Source: Exiguobacterium aestuarii (GTDB lineage: Bacteria > Bacillota > Bacilli > Exiguobacteriales > Exiguobacteriaceae). Taken from it: 64,000 nt of DNA. The stretch is from assembly GCF_020171655.1 (NCBI RefSeq), contig NZ_JAIVAC010000001.1, positions 1,116,001 through 1,180,000 on the forward strand. The letters are read 5' to 3'. Below the pieces are notes generated by a model, which was not told where the DNA came from, did not search any database, and worked only from the letters and a program-made list of their open reading frames with translations. The position numbers and the translations under genes were made by a program. This document shows positions 30,507 to 39,889 of the stretch, piece by piece. Each line of letters opens with the position of its first letter. Within the stretch, counting starts at the first letter, position 1.

Positions 30507-31529
30507 TCACTCATCTAGTTTCGTTCGCCGCAACGCTTCGATAATTTGTCCCATCATTTGGACACCGTGACGGTAATTCATTCGAGTCGGGCCAATCATG
30601 GCAATCGTTCCGAATGTTTTTCCATCTAGTGTATAATCCGAGGTGATGACACTACAATTTTGAAGGGCGACAATTCCGTTCTCGCTCCCAATGCTCACAT
30701 AAATCTCGCGATTTGGCAACGATTCGAGCCAGTGCGTCAATCGTTCTTGCTCATCAATCCATTCTAGGAATGGTCTGAGCGTGTCTAACGTCTGAAACTC
30801 AGGTTGGTTGAAGATATTCTTCTTGCCTCCGAGATAAAGCGAAGACGGCGTTTGAATTCCAACCGTCGATTGAATCAGTTGCATCATATTTTCATATTGC
30901 TGTCGCTGCGCGAGTTGCAATTTTGCAACCTCTTCTCCGATTCGGACTTTTAGTTGTCCGATCGCTGTTCCGACGAGACGATCGTTTAACAGTCGAATCG
31001 TCTCCTCGATGACTTCAGGAGCTACACGAGATTCGAACATGACCGTACGATGCTCGACATGACCTTGATCCGTGACGATGAGAACGACACCCCGTCGCTC
31101 ATCTAATGGCATAAAGTCCACACGTGCCAATCTTTCGGATTGGCTATTGGGACCGAGGGCGACCGTCGTATAATTGGTCAAATCAGAAAGGAGATCTGCA
31201 GCTTGGCGAATCAGGATCTCAGACTCTTTTGAAGATTGCTTTAAACGCTCTTCTAAGCGACCCGTTTCCCGCTCGTCGATGATTTGCTTCTCGACGAGGT
31301 GGTCCACGTAATATCGGTATCCGACCTCTGACGGGATTCGACCCGCGGAAGTATGTGGTTTTTCAATCAACCCCATGTCTTCCAAATCGGCCATATCGTT
31401 CCGAATCGTTGCCGAACTAAACGTCAAATCGTCTCGTTTCGATAACGTACGCGAACCGACCGGTTGAGCCGTCTGAATATAATCGTCAATGATGGCTCGA
31501 AGAATGAGCAATTGTCGATCTGTCAGCAC
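30507..31529 (-). CDS. hrcA: Heat-inducible repressor HrcA
   Basis: Represses class I heat-shock genes by binding CIRCE, with GroEL-dependent activity. Starts with GTG 31529 ([18 protein letters not shown]) after AGGAG. A winged helix occupies residues 1-85 ([36 protein letters not shown]), followed by a GAF-like domain. At 340 residues the length is normal. It heads hrcA-grpE-dnaK-dnaJ-prmA-rsmE; the CIRCE lies in its own leader at 31566-31592, giving autoregulation. Confidence 0.98.
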   Translation of the reverse strand: MLTDRQLLILRAIIDDYIQTAQPVGSRTLSKRDDLTFSSATIRNDMADLEDMGLIEKPHTSAGRIPSEVGYRYYVDHLVEKQIIDERETGRLEERLKQSSKESEILIRQAADLLSDLTNYTTVALGPNSQSERLARVDFMPLDERRGVVLIVTDQGHVEHRTVMFESRVAPEVIEETIRLLNDRLVGTAIGQLKVRIGEEVAKLQLAQRQQYENMMQLIQSTVGIQTPSSLYLGGKKNIFNQPEFQTLDTLRPFLEWIDEQERLTHWLESLPNREIYVSIGSENGIVALQNCSVITSDYTLDGKTFGTIAMIGPTRMNYRHGVQMMGQIIEALRRTKLDE

Positions 31530-31565
31530 AACATCACTCCTCTCTGAAAAAGTTACCTCGCTTTA

Positions 31566-31592
31566 TTAGCACTCATATTTAACGAGTGCTAA
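31566..31592 (-). promoter_or_regulatory. CIRCE operator, perfect
   Basis: TTAGCACTC, nine bases, then GAGTGCTAA: a perfect match to the CIRCE inverted repeat bound by HrcA. It lies just downstream of the -10 at 31604-31609, at about the transcription start. Confidence 0.98.
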
Positions 31593-31603
31593 TCACACTT
31601 CAA

Positions 31604-31631
31604 ATATTATCATGTTCTCACTATTTGTCAA
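31604..31631 (-). promoter_or_regulatory. Sigma-A promoter of the hrcA operon
   Basis: TTGACA (31626-31631) and TAATAT (31604-31609) with a 16-base spacer on the minus strand. The CIRCE follows directly. Confidence 0.85.
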
Positions 31632-31721
31632 TTCATACACTCGGATTTTTTCACCTTTTTTACAGACGGCAAACCTGAAAAAGAAACAGTGTTTCGTTAT
31701 GATAGAACGTGAGGTGATGAA

Positions 31722-32327
31722 ATGTTTACAACAAAACAATTTAACGTATTCAAACAGGACGGACTCGACGAACGCATGTCTGGCATCCGTTCGGATATTC
31801 AACCGCTCTTCCATCGGATTTATGACGAGGTCGGACCACAACTCGAGGCAGATGTCGGAATCCCCCTCTACCTGCATGTCGCAAAACATGCACGTCGCAC
31901 GGTAAACCCTCCGAAAGACACATGGATGGCCATCTGTCACGATAAGCGCGGGTATAAAAAACATCCACACTTACAAGTCGGGCTTTTCGACGACCGCGTT
32001 TTCATCTGGCTCGCATTCATCTATGAGATGCCGAATAAAGATGTAATCGCGAAACATTTGCAACAAATTGATTTTAAATCAACGTTTACTGATTTCCATA
32101 TTGCGGGCGACCATATGAAAAAAGATGCGTTCCTAATTGAAGAGACATCAAACGAAAACATCCAGGCGTTGCTCGAGCGCTTCGGCACTGTCAAAAAAGC
32201 TGATTTCTTAATCGGACGACAACTGCCTGCCGATGCATCGATTCTTCAAAACGAAGACGCTTTTCTCGCTTTGGTCGAAGACACGTTCGCTCGGCTCACG
32301 CCGCTCTATCGTGATCTCGTCTTATAA
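31722..32327 (+). CDS. DUF1054 / UPF0637 family protein (YktB-like)
   Basis: A cytoplasmic protein of unknown function in the UPF0637 family found in Bacilli. The 201-residue protein starts MFTTKQFNVFKQDGLDERM after AGGTGATGAA. It has the family signature HVAKHARRTVNPPKDTWMA and HLQVGLFDDRVFIWLAFIYE. There are no membrane segments. It is transcribed alone, divergently from hrcA, and ends in a shared terminator with hemW. Confidence 0.85.
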   Translation: MFTTKQFNVFKQDGLDERMSGIRSDIQPLFHRIYDEVGPQLEADVGIPLYLHVAKHARRTVNPPKDTWMAICHDKRGYKKHPHLQVGLFDDRVFIWLAFIYEMPNKDVIAKHLQQIDFKSTFTDFHIAGDHMKKDAFLIEETSNENIQALLERFGTVKKADFLIGRQLPADASILQNEDAFLALVEDTFARLTPLYRDLVL

Positions 32328-32331
32328 TGCT

Positions 32332-32372
32332 AAAAAATGGACAAATCCCAAATAAGGGACTTGTCCATTTTT
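32332..32372. terminator. Bidirectional terminator between the DUF1054 gene and hemW
   Basis: AAAATGGACAA pairs with TTGTCCATTTT, with an inner TCCC/GGGA. A- and T-runs flank both sides, so it can serve both convergent genes. Confidence 0.9.
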
Positions 32373-33526
32373 CATGACTCGGTATGCTCGAGTTTTGCCT
32401 CTCCGATAAATGCCGCGAACGCTTCATTCGCGAGTGGTAGACCAGACGCCGTCAATCGGATATGGGAGTCTGTCCGTTCAATCAACGACTTCTTCACCAA
32501 ATCGTCGATGACGTGACCGAACACATGATCGAGTGCCACGCCATACTTCTGTTCAAATGTCTGAAGAGAGACCCCTGAACGCATGCGTAATCCGAGGAAC
32601 AGCTCTTCTTCCATTTTTTCTACTTCTTCCAGCTCAGTCACCCGTTTCACCGGGATGCCTTCCGCTTTAATATAGTGAGGAATCGGTGCGATATTGGCAC
32701 GACGTGTGCCATTTAAATAGCTGTGCGCACCTGCCCCGAATCCATAATACTCTTCGTTCCGCCAGTACACTTGGTTGTGACGACTTTCTCGACCCGGCAA
32801 CCCATAGTTCGAGATTTCGTATTGCTTCAGTCCATGTCGTTCAAGTGTCTCCATCACTTTGAGATACATCTCGACCTCAACATCCTCTCCCGGTAGACGG
32901 AGCTTACCTTTTCGGTCTTGAATCGCAAACACGGTATGCGGCTCAAGAATTAAGGAATAGGATGAGACGTGTTGAATCGGAAGCTGTAGCGCTAGTTCTA
33001 AGTCTCGGTCAATCTGCTCGAGCGTCTGCTCTGGTAGCCCGAACATGAGGTCAATCGAGATATTATCAAAGCGTTTCGCTGCTTCATTCACCGTTTCAAA
33101 CACGTCGTCAGCGCGATGCGTTCTTCCGATCCGTTCGAGCCCACCATCGTCGAACGTTTGGACACCGAAGCTGAGTCGATTGACACCACCAGCTTTCATC
33201 GTGTCGAGTTTTTCCGTACTTACAAAGTTCGGGTTCGCTTCGACAGAATACTCTAGGTCGTCTGAAGCGAACGGGAGGAGGTGTCGACGGACCATGTCCA
33301 TCAGGCGACCCATCTGCGCTTCATTGAGCGCCGTCGGTGTGCCCCCTCCAATAAAGATGGTCTCAATCCGTTCTGTCGGAAACGCTTCGAGCGTCAATAC
33401 CATCTCTCGTTCTAATGCATCTAAATATTCATCAACAGGTTGGTTTTTTAAAAACACCTTGTTGAAATCACAGTAATAACAAATATGTTCACAAAATGGA
33501 ATGTGAAGATATACGGCTTTAGCCAA
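32372..33526 (-). CDS. hemW: Radical SAM heme chaperone HemW
   Basis: A radical SAM protein, long annotated as oxygen-independent coproporphyrinogen oxidase, now regarded as a heme chaperone. The cluster motif is CEHICYYCDF (CX3CX2C) without the fourth cysteine of true HemN. FIGGGTPTAL and NRLSFGVQTFDD also match, and the HemN C-terminal domain follows. I start it at TTG 33526 (protein MAKAVYLHIPFCEH), six bases after AAGGGGTGG. It is 384 residues. In B. subtilis it lies between hrcA and lepA; here the DUF1054 gene separates it from hrcA and the serine operon from lepA. Confidence 0.93.
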   Translation of the reverse strand: MAKAVYLHIPFCEHICYYCDFNKVFLKNQPVDEYLDALEREMVLTLEAFPTERIETIFIGGGTPTALNEAQMGRLMDMVRRHLLPFASDDLEYSVEANPNFVSTEKLDTMKAGGVNRLSFGVQTFDDGGLERIGRTHRADDVFETVNEAAKRFDNISIDLMFGLPEQTLEQIDRDLELALQLPIQHVSSYSLILEPHTVFAIQDRKGKLRLPGEDVEVEMYLKVMETLERHGLKQYEISNYGLPGRESRHNQVYWRNEEYYGFGAGAHSYLNGTRRANIAPIPHYIKAEGIPVKRVTELEEVEKMEEELFLGLRMRSGVSLQTFEQKYGVALDHVFGHVIDDLVKKSLIERTDSHIRLTASGLPLANEAFAAFIGEAKLEHTES

Positions 33527-33593
33527 TTTCGGCCACCCCTTTCTTCTCATTCCATTTATAACGCTTTTCGTCCGTTCTTTCCAGCCTGCGCCA

Positions 33594-34775
33594 TCAATCG
33601 AACCGATGAATAAACAGACCGCTCTTTAATTTTGGTTCGAACCATGTCGATTTTGGTGGCATTTGCCCACCCCCATCAGCCACTCGCATCAACTGTGGCA
33701 TCGTCGTTTCATGGCACGTAAACAGTAATTGGTCAGGTACTTGCGCGAGTTGTTGCAATTCTTCGATTGACCGGTTTCCTCCAACAAAATCGACTCTGGC
33801 ATCCGTACGAATATCTTCGACGTTGAAGTACGGAGCAAGGATATCACGCTGTAAGATGGCGACATCGAGATCCGTTTCATCTTTTCGTTTCGATAACTTG
33901 TAATAATTCCCTCGATACGCAGCGCCGAACACGCCATGACTTTCAGGTAAGACGAGTTCATCTTCTTCTGTCACTTCATACGAGAACGAAAGTCCTTCCA
34001 ACATATGTTCTACTTCTTCAGGTGCGATAGTTGTCAACAGACGGTGGTATGGCAAAATCGTCAACTCGTCGCTCGGGAAGAGGACACCTAAAAAGTGTGT
34101 TCGTTCATTCTTTTGAGAATGTTCCCCACCCATTTCAGAAACGACCGCTGCCGCTTTCGCGCGATGATGACCATCTGCGATATAGATAGACGGGATCGTC
34201 GCACCAATCATCATGACACGCGCGAGTTCTCGACTCGGAATCATGAACCCTTCGTGTAACACGCCACGATCATCCGTAAACGAGAACAGTGGTTCTTCTT
34301 CCGTCGCACTCGTTAAAATCTGTTTGAGACTCGCATGTGGCGGGTGGCTGAGCAAGATCGGACCGGTATGCGCCCCTGTCGCTTGGACATGTTCAACCCG
34401 TTCCCGTTCCTTCGTTTCACGGGTATGTTCGTGAATCTTGATTCGCCCGGCTTCATAGTCTGCAACAGAGAATGTGGCGACTAAGCCCGTTTGCTGACGC
34501 TCGTTCCGGGTCAATCGATATACGTAAAATCCACTCGGACGAACCGTCAGCTCGTCTTCGTATAGACGTTCTAGCTCCTGACGAGCACGCTTTCCCCAGT
34601 CTTCGAGTGAGAGGTTTGCTTGAAGAGCTTCTGGCTTATCTACCTTCAAAAATGAGTTCGGTTGCTCAGCGATGACCGCCTTCGCTTCTTCTACAGAAAC
34701 GACGTCATACGGATCTGCGGCAACTTCTTTAGCGTGTACGGGCATGTATGGGCTGAACGGTTTAAATACGACCAT
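33594..34775 (-). CDS. DUF1015 family protein in the serine operon
   Basis: A cytoplasmic protein of unknown biochemical function. I start at ATG 34775 (MVVFKPFSPYMPVHAKEVAA) behind AAGGAGG, 10 bases after the serA stop, giving 393 residues. DUF1015 signatures include ADPYDVVSVEEA near the N-terminus, the YVYRLTRNERQQTGLVA segment, IYIADGHHRAKAAAVV with its His-His pair and LFTCHETTMPQLMRVADGG. No membrane segments. It is the third gene after serC and serA, an association that I believe is recurrent in Firmicutes and points to a metabolic link with serine or phosphohydroxypyruvate. Confidence 0.85.
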   Translation of the reverse strand: MVVFKPFSPYMPVHAKEVAADPYDVVSVEEAKAVIAEQPNSFLKVDKPEALQANLSLEDWGKRARQELERLYEDELTVRPSGFYVYRLTRNERQQTGLVATFSVADYEAGRIKIHEHTRETKERERVEHVQATGAHTGPILLSHPPHASLKQILTSATEEEPLFSFTDDRGVLHEGFMIPSRELARVMMIGATIPSIYIADGHHRAKAAAVVSEMGGEHSQKNERTHFLGVLFPSDELTILPYHRLLTTIAPEEVEHMLEGLSFSYEVTEEDELVLPESHGVFGAAYRGNYYKLSKRKDETDLDVAILQRDILAPYFNVEDIRTDARVDFVGGNRSIEELQQLAQVPDQLLFTCHETTMPQLMRVADGGGQMPPKSTWFEPKLKSGLFIHRFD

Positions 34776-34785
34776 AGGATCCTCC

Positions 34786-35949
34786 TTAAAATTCTCGGAC
34801 GCGAATGACGCCCTTGATGTCATACAGTGCATGAATCGATAACGGTTCATGTTCGTTGTTGTCTAAATCAATCAATGTATAGGCCATCTCGCCTCGGCTA
34901 CGGTTGATCATGTTATCGATGTTCAATCCATGTGAGGCGAGTTCTCCCGTAATTTGTCCGACCATGTTCGGCACATTTTGATGCAAAATCGCGAGGCGAC
35001 GTTTGCCGGTATACGGAAGTTCCGCATTTGGGAAGTTGGCGGACGAACGGATGTTACCGGTCTCCAGATATAACTTCAGCGTCTCGACGGCTTGAATGGC
35101 ACAGTTGACTTCTGATTCCTTTGTCGAGGCACCGAGATGAGGCAATGCCATCACTTGAGGATGTCCGATGAGCGAGTGTCTAGGGAAGTCGGTGATGTAT
35201 AGCCCGACGTGATGATGGAATGCTTCAACTAAATCAGCATCCTTCACGAGCTCTCCACGTGCGAAATTCAAAACGGTCATCCCAGGCTTCATCCGTTCGA
35301 ACCAACTCCGGTCGATACTGAAGCGCGTCTCTTTCGTCAGCGGCATATGAATCGACAAGAGATCAACAGACCCTAGAACCTCACTCAAATGCTTGGCGCG
35401 TGTGACATGTTTTGAAATGTTCCAAGCGGCATCGACCGAGAGATGAGGATCATATCCGATGACATCGACCCCGAGTTGGAGAAGGTCGTTAGCAAGTGAG
35501 GCCCCAATGGCCCCAAGCCCGATGATCCCAACTTTCTTCCCCCGTAACTCGGCCCCGAGGAACTGCCGTTTCTGTTGCTCCATCGCTTCTTCCAACTGAG
35601 ATTGTGACTCGACCGCCTGTTCATTTACCCAGTTGAAACCTTTGACGATCGGTCTGACCGAGAGGATCATGCTGGCCAAGACGAGTTCTTTCACCGCATT
35701 CGCATTCGCACCAGGAGTATGAAACGCCACGACTCCTTGTTTCGCCAGTTGATCAAGCGGGAGATTATTGACTCCGGCACCTGCCCTTGCAATGGCGAGC
35801 AGATGGGGCGGAATTGCTTCATCGTGCACGTTATGACTTCTGAGTACCCAAGCATCGGCCTGTTCTGAAGCATTGATGATATATTCATTCGGCTCAAATC
35901 GTTTCAGACCCGCTGTAGCGATTTGGTTAAATGTTTTGATGTGATACAT
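34786..35949 (-). CDS. serA: D-3-phosphoglycerate dehydrogenase (short ACT form)
   Basis: Oxidises 3-phosphoglycerate to 3-phosphohydroxypyruvate, the first step of serine synthesis. Start ATG 35949 (MYHIKTFNQIATAGLKRF) after GAGGAGG, overlapping serC by 23 bases. The 387-residue protein has the NAD-binding VGIIGLGAIGASLANDL, ARGELVKDADL and the active-site LPHLGASTKESE. A C-terminal ACT domain (residues about 312-387; RRLAILHQNVPNMVGQI) suggests serine feedback. It is of the compact type lacking the allosteric intervening domain of B. subtilis SerA. Confidence 0.94.
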   Translation of the reverse strand: MYHIKTFNQIATAGLKRFEPNEYIINASEQADAWVLRSHNVHDEAIPPHLLAIARAGAGVNNLPLDQLAKQGVVAFHTPGANANAVKELVLASMILSVRPIVKGFNWVNEQAVESQSQLEEAMEQQKRQFLGAELRGKKVGIIGLGAIGASLANDLLQLGVDVIGYDPHLSVDAAWNISKHVTRAKHLSEVLGSVDLLSIHMPLTKETRFSIDRSWFERMKPGMTVLNFARGELVKDADLVEAFHHHVGLYITDFPRHSLIGHPQVMALPHLGASTKESEVNCAIQAVETLKLYLETGNIRSSANFPNAELPYTGKRRLAILHQNVPNMVGQITGELASHGLNIDNMINRSRGEMAYTLIDLDNNEHEPLSIHALYDIKGVIRVREF

Positions 35950-36997
35950 TGTTCTCCTCCTCAAATGCTCTCATGACGTCGACAAGGCGCACAGCACCTT
36001 CTTTTGGCATCGCGTTATAAAGACTCGCCCTCAGACCACCGACGGAACGATGACCGCCGAGTTCGAGTAATCCGCGTTCAAGGGCAAATTGTTCAAAGCC
36101 CATGTCTCGATTACGGTCACCCGTCGTGAACGGGATGTTCGTTAAGGAGCGGCGTTCTCCCGATACGAGAGAAGAAAATACATTCGATTGTTCAAGGAAC
36201 GAATAGACCGTATCGCTTTTTTCACGATTCAGTTGCTCTATCGCCTCGACACCTCCTTGATCTTCGACCCACTTGAGGACACGTTCTGCCGCATACATAC
36301 TGAACGTCGACGGCGTATTGAATAACGTATCGACATGAGACGCGTAATGAAGATAACTTGGTAGCTCGATCGACTGAATCAAGTCGCGGCGTATGATGAC
36401 GACCGTCAGTCCTGCTGGACCAATATTTTTCTGGGCACCAGCATAGATCATCCCGAAGCGCTCAACGTCGATGTGCTCGGCAAGAATGTTCGAAGAAGCA
36501 TCCGCAATGAGTGGGACATCCGTTTCGGGTATAGTCGTGAATCGGGTTCCTTCAATCGTATTGTTTAATGTCACATGTAGATAGTCGACATCTTGAGCGA
36601 GTCTCGGTTCAAATGACATCCCACCCGCCTCATCTATGAGCGGATGGATGACGTCGACCTGCCCGAAGTGCCTAGCATCTTCCATCGCTTTTTTAGACCA
36701 AATCCCTGTATCGACATAGGCGAATCGATTTCGATTCCGTAAATTCATCGGGATCATGGAAAACTGCAGTGTCGCCCCACCTTGCAACCAAAGAACGGCA
36801 TAGTTCTCAGGAATATGCATGAGTCTTCTGAGTCTTGCCTCGAGCGAGTCGACCACTTGTTGGAATGACTCTGAACGATGACTCGTTTCGATGATCGAGA
36901 CCGCTTCATATTCGAACGTCAGGAGATGTTGTTGAATCTCTTGCATCACTTCTTTTGGTAGCATGCCGGGACCCGCAGAGTATGTATACGTCGACAC
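35927..36997 (-). CDS. serC: Phosphoserine aminotransferase
   Basis: Converts phosphohydroxypyruvate to O-phosphoserine using PLP. Starts with GTG 36997 (MSTYTYSAGPGMLPKEVMQE) after GAGGAGG. The PLP lysine is in YAGAQKNIGPAGL; the phosphate-binding LQGGATLQFSMIPMNL and the C-terminal HRSVGGLRASLYNAM are clear. It is 356 residues, normal length. It opens serC-serA-DUF1015. No serB is nearby. Confidence 0.96.
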   Translation of the reverse strand: MSTYTYSAGPGMLPKEVMQEIQQHLLTFEYEAVSIIETSHRSESFQQVVDSLEARLRRLMHIPENYAVLWLQGGATLQFSMIPMNLRNRNRFAYVDTGIWSKKAMEDARHFGQVDVIHPLIDEAGGMSFEPRLAQDVDYLHVTLNNTIEGTRFTTIPETDVPLIADASSNILAEHIDVERFGMIYAGAQKNIGPAGLTVVIIRRDLIQSIELPSYLHYASHVDTLFNTPSTFSMYAAERVLKWVEDQGGVEAIEQLNREKSDTVYSFLEQSNVFSSLVSGERRSLTNIPFTTGDRNRDMGFEQFALERGLLELGGHRSVGGLRASLYNAMPKEGAVRLVDVMRAFEEENNVSHQNI

Positions 36998-37068
36998 GGT
37001 GTTTCCTCCTCTTTTGTCTGTCTAAGGGTGTACTCTTCCTTAAAAGAAGTGCCATTTCCTGCCTAAAC

Positions 37069-37103
37069 AAAAAAATCACCCCGATTCGAACATCAGGGTG
37101 ATT
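37069..37103 (-). terminator. lepA terminator
   Basis: AATCACCC and GGGTGATT make an 8-bp stem; on the minus strand it is followed by seven Ts. It begins 9 bases past the lepA stop and insulates serC. Confidence 0.9.
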
Positions 37104-37111
37104 CAATCCAA

Positions 37112-38935
37112 TTATTCTTCGTCCATCGATAGAACGGACATGAACGCTTCTTGCGGGACTTCGACAGACCCGACCATCTTCATGCGCTTCTTACCTTCTT
37201 TTTGTTTCTCAAGGAGTTTTCGCTTACGCGAGATGTCTCCCCCATAACATTTAGCCAAAACGTTTTTACGAAGTGCTTTGATTGTCGAACGTGCGACAAT
37301 TTTTGTTCCGACGGCAGCTTGTACCGGGACTTCGAACTGCATCCGCGGGATGAGTGCTTTCAACTTCTCGACGATCACTTTTCCGCGCTCATACGCAAAG
37401 TCACGGTGAACGATGAAGCTGAGGGCATCGACCACTTCGTTGTTGAGCAAGATGTCCATCTTCACGAGACGTGATTGACGATAGCCGATCAACTCATAAT
37501 CGAGAGACGCATACCCTTTCGTGCTCGACTTCAATTGATCGAAGAAGTCATAGACGATTTCACTCAGTGGGATCTCATACGTGATTTTGACGCGTGTCGT
37601 GTCGATATACTGCATATCGATGAACGTCCCACGTTTCTTCTGGCATAGTTCCATGATGGCCCCGACATAATCGTTCGGTGTCATGACGGCCGCTTTGACG
37701 TAAGGTTCTTCAATCGATTCCACTTTTTGTTGTTCCGGCATCTTCGATGGGTTATCAACGTGGACGACTTCTCCTGAAGTTGTCGTCACGTGATAGATAA
37801 CCGATGGTGCCGTCGTGATCAAGTCGATCCCGAACTCACGCTCAATCCGTTCTTGGATGATTTCCATGTGAAGCATCCCTAGGAATCCACAACGGAAACC
37901 GAATCCGAGTGCCTGTGACGTCTCAGGTTCAAACTCGAGCGCGGCATCAGAAAGTTGAAGCTTTTCGAGTGCCTCACGAAGGTCGTTGTAGTTGGCTGCA
38001 TCGATTGGGTACAATCCACAGTACACCATCGGGTTCATTTTACGGTAACCCGGAAGCTGACTCGTGGCAGGATTTTTCGCAAGTGTGATCGTATCCCCGA
38101 CACGAACATCTCCGACTGTTTTGATTGATGCAGAAAGTGTTCCTACATCACCGACGTTCAATTCTTTGACCGAGACAGGTTTCGGTGTCGATACACCGAG
38201 ATCCGTTACTTCGAACGTCTTCCCTGTCGCCATCATTTGAACTTTATCTCCTACTTTGACCGAACCGTTGACGATTCGAATCGATGCGACGACACCGCGG
38301 TAAGCATCATAGTATGAGTCGAAGATCAAAGCTTGTAACGGTTCTGACGGATCACCCGTCGGAGGTGGTACGAGTTCGACGATTTGCTCGAGAATCTCTT
38401 CGATTCCAATCCCTGCCTTGGCAGAAGTCGGGACCGCATCGCTCGCGTCGAGACCGATGACGTCTTCAATCTCTTGACGGACGCGATCGACATCCGCTGA
38501 CGGCAAGTCGATTTTATTGATGACCGGAATGATTTCCAGGTCGTTATCGAGTGCTAAGTAAACGTTCGCAAGAGTCTGCGCTTCAATTCCTTGTGCCGCG
38601 TCGACGACGAGAATTGCACCTTCACATGCCGCAAGCGAACGCGACACTTCATACGTGAAGTCGACGTGTCCTGGCGTGTCAATCAAGTGAAGAATATACT
38701 CTTCTCCGTCTTTTGCCGTATAGTTCAATTTAACAGCGTTCAATTTAATTGTAATCCCACGCTCACGCTCTAAATCCATCGCGTCAAGCGTCTGCTCTTT
38801 CATCTCACGAGCCGTGAGTGCACCAGTTTTCTCAAGAATCCGGTCAGCGAGTGTCGACTTTCCATGATCGATGTGAGCGATAATCGAAAAGTTACGAATC
38901 TTCTTCTGACGATTCTCTAATTCTTGTTTATTCAT
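37112..38935 (-). CDS. lepA: Elongation factor 4 (LepA)
   Basis: A ribosome-associated GTPase related to EF-G. Start ATG 38935 ([18 protein letters not shown]), nine bases after AGGTG; a GTG four codons upstream overlaps that site. The 607-residue protein has G1 [10 protein letters not shown]3 DTPGH and NKID, and the LepA C-terminal domain with [21 protein letters not shown]. Its own promoter lies at 38973-38982. A Bacilli neighbour of hemW and rpsT. Confidence 0.98.
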   Translation of the reverse strand: MNKQELENRQKKIRNFSIIAHIDHGKSTLADRILEKTGALTAREMKEQTLDAMDLERERGITIKLNAVKLNYTAKDGEEYILHLIDTPGHVDFTYEVSRSLAACEGAILVVDAAQGIEAQTLANVYLALDNDLEIIPVINKIDLPSADVDRVRQEIEDVIGLDASDAVPTSAKAGIGIEEILEQIVELVPPPTGDPSEPLQALIFDSYYDAYRGVVASIRIVNGSVKVGDKVQMMATGKTFEVTDLGVSTPKPVSVKELNVGDVGTLSASIKTVGDVRVGDTITLAKNPATSQLPGYRKMNPMVYCGLYPIDAANYNDLREALEKLQLSDAALEFEPETSQALGFGFRCGFLGMLHMEIIQERIEREFGIDLITTAPSVIYHVTTTSGEVVHVDNPSKMPEQQKVESIEEPYVKAAVMTPNDYVGAIMELCQKKRGTFIDMQYIDTTRVKITYEIPLSEIVYDFFDQLKSSTKGYASLDYELIGYRQSRLVKMDILLNNEVVDALSFIVHRDFAYERGKVIVEKLKALIPRMQFEVPVQAAVGTKIVARSTIKALRKNVLAKCYGGDISRKRKLLEKQKEGKKRMKMVGSVEVPQEAFMSVLSMDEE

Positions 38936-38972
38936 ATATGGGTTCACCTATCCTTCTCATGCATACCGTGTC

Positions 38973-38982
38973 ATTATATCAA
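38973..38982 (-). promoter_or_regulatory. lepA promoter, extended -10
   Basis: TATAAT (38973-38978) preceded by TGA gives an extended -10 on the minus strand. The -35 is poor. Confidence 0.6.
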
Positions 38983-39052
38983 AATCCTAAAGTAATGTGT
39001 ACGACCTACTACAACAATACCACATATAGTTTTCAGAATAATCATCAAGTGG

Positions 39053-39081
39053 TTGCTTTTCATATAACCGTTTGCTACAAT
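39053..39081 (+). promoter_or_regulatory. rpsT promoter
   Basis: TTGCTT (39053-39058) and TACAAT (39076-39081) are 17 bases apart. The resulting leader is about 65 bases, with no clear terminator-like fold. Confidence 0.8.
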
Positions 39082-39154
39082 TGTGCTTGTTCTGTTGAAT
39101 GATTACTTGAAGTAATAAGAACATACACTTTCTTGTTTCAGGAGGTGACAAACA

Positions 39155-39415
39155 ATGGCAAACATCAAATCAGCAATCAAACGTGCAAAAACTTCTGAAA
39201 AACGTCGTGTTGCGAACTCTCAAGAGAAAGCGGCAATGCGTACAGCAGTAAAACGTGTTGATGCTCTCGTACTCGAAGGAAACAAAGAAGCTGCTCAAGA
39301 AGCTTTCGTCCTCGCTACGAAGAAGCTCGACAAGGCTGCATCAAAAGGCCTTATCCACAAAAACAAAGCAGGTCGTGATAAATCACGCCTCGCAGCTCGT
39401 ATCGCTGCTCTCTAA
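39155..39415 (+). CDS. rpsT: 30S ribosomal protein S20
   Basis: A small-subunit ribosomal protein. The 86-residue product starts [20 protein letters not shown] and ends [19 protein letters not shown], both typical of S20, with the strong ribosome site AGGAGGTG. It lies divergent to lepA and convergent to the GNAT gene, ending in a bidirectional terminator. Confidence 0.99.
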   Translation: MANIKSAIKRAKTSEKRRVANSQEKAAMRTAVKRVDALVLEGNKEAAQEAFVLATKKLDKAASKGLIHKNKAGRDKSRLAARIAAL

Positions 39416-39429
39416 TTAGAGACCAAACG

Positions 39430-39466
39430 AAACAGCCGCCTCCTACTCGGAGCCGGCTGTTTTTTT
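39430..39466. terminator. Terminator shared by rpsT and the GNAT gene
   Basis: ACAGCCG pairs with CGGCTGT, with an inner CTCC/GGAG, followed by six Ts on the plus strand. The last codons of the GNAT gene run into it. Confidence 0.9.
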
Positions 39467-39880
39467 GTATACCATGACGTAGTGAGGACCAATCCCAGGA
39501 ATATCGAACGGTTCACCAATTCGCTCGAGACCGTTTCGTTCGTAGAAGCGAACGGCCACCTCTCGGGCGTTACACCACCACGACCCATCCAACTCTTCAT
39601 GTAATGCCTGTAGGAAACGCGACCCGATTCCTTGTCCGGCTAGATCCGGATCCGTCGCCATTCCCCGAAGTTGATACGGCACCGACTCGCCTTCGATTTC
39701 TCTTGATGACAACATGACAGTCGCGACCGATTGCACGTGGTCTCTTTCGACCCAAGCAAAATGACGTGTCGTCGACGTCTCATCCCCTTCAAAATAACAA
39801 GTCTCAATCCCTTTTCCCGGTCTGAGTACAATGTGCCGAAGCGGAATCACATCTTGCAGAGATACTTGTTTCAATCCCAT
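39443..39880 (-). CDS. GNAT family N-acetyltransferase
   Basis: An acetyl-CoA-dependent acyltransferase of unknown substrate. The 145-residue protein has the acetyl-CoA loop in LRGMATDPDLAGQGIGSRFL (motif A, Q/RxxGxG/A) and a C-terminal ARFYERNGLERIG-like AVRFYERNGLERIG motif. It starts after GAGGTGAGAAG, nine bases behind holA, so probably co-transcribed with it. Its substrate cannot be predicted from sequence. Confidence 0.88.
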   Translation of the reverse strand: MGLKQVSLQDVIPLRHIVLRPGKGIETCYFEGDETSTTRHFAWVERDHVQSVATVMLSSREIEGESVPYQLRGMATDPDLAGQGIGSRFLQALHEELDGSWWCNAREVAVRFYERNGLERIGEPFDIPGIGPHYVMVYKKTAGSE

Positions 39881-39889
39881 CTTCTCACC

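Noticed and set aside
32372-33526. Oxygen-independent coproporphyrinogen III oxidase (true HemN)
   Set aside because: The cluster motif is CX3CX2C without the additional cysteine of HemN, so HemW is preferred.
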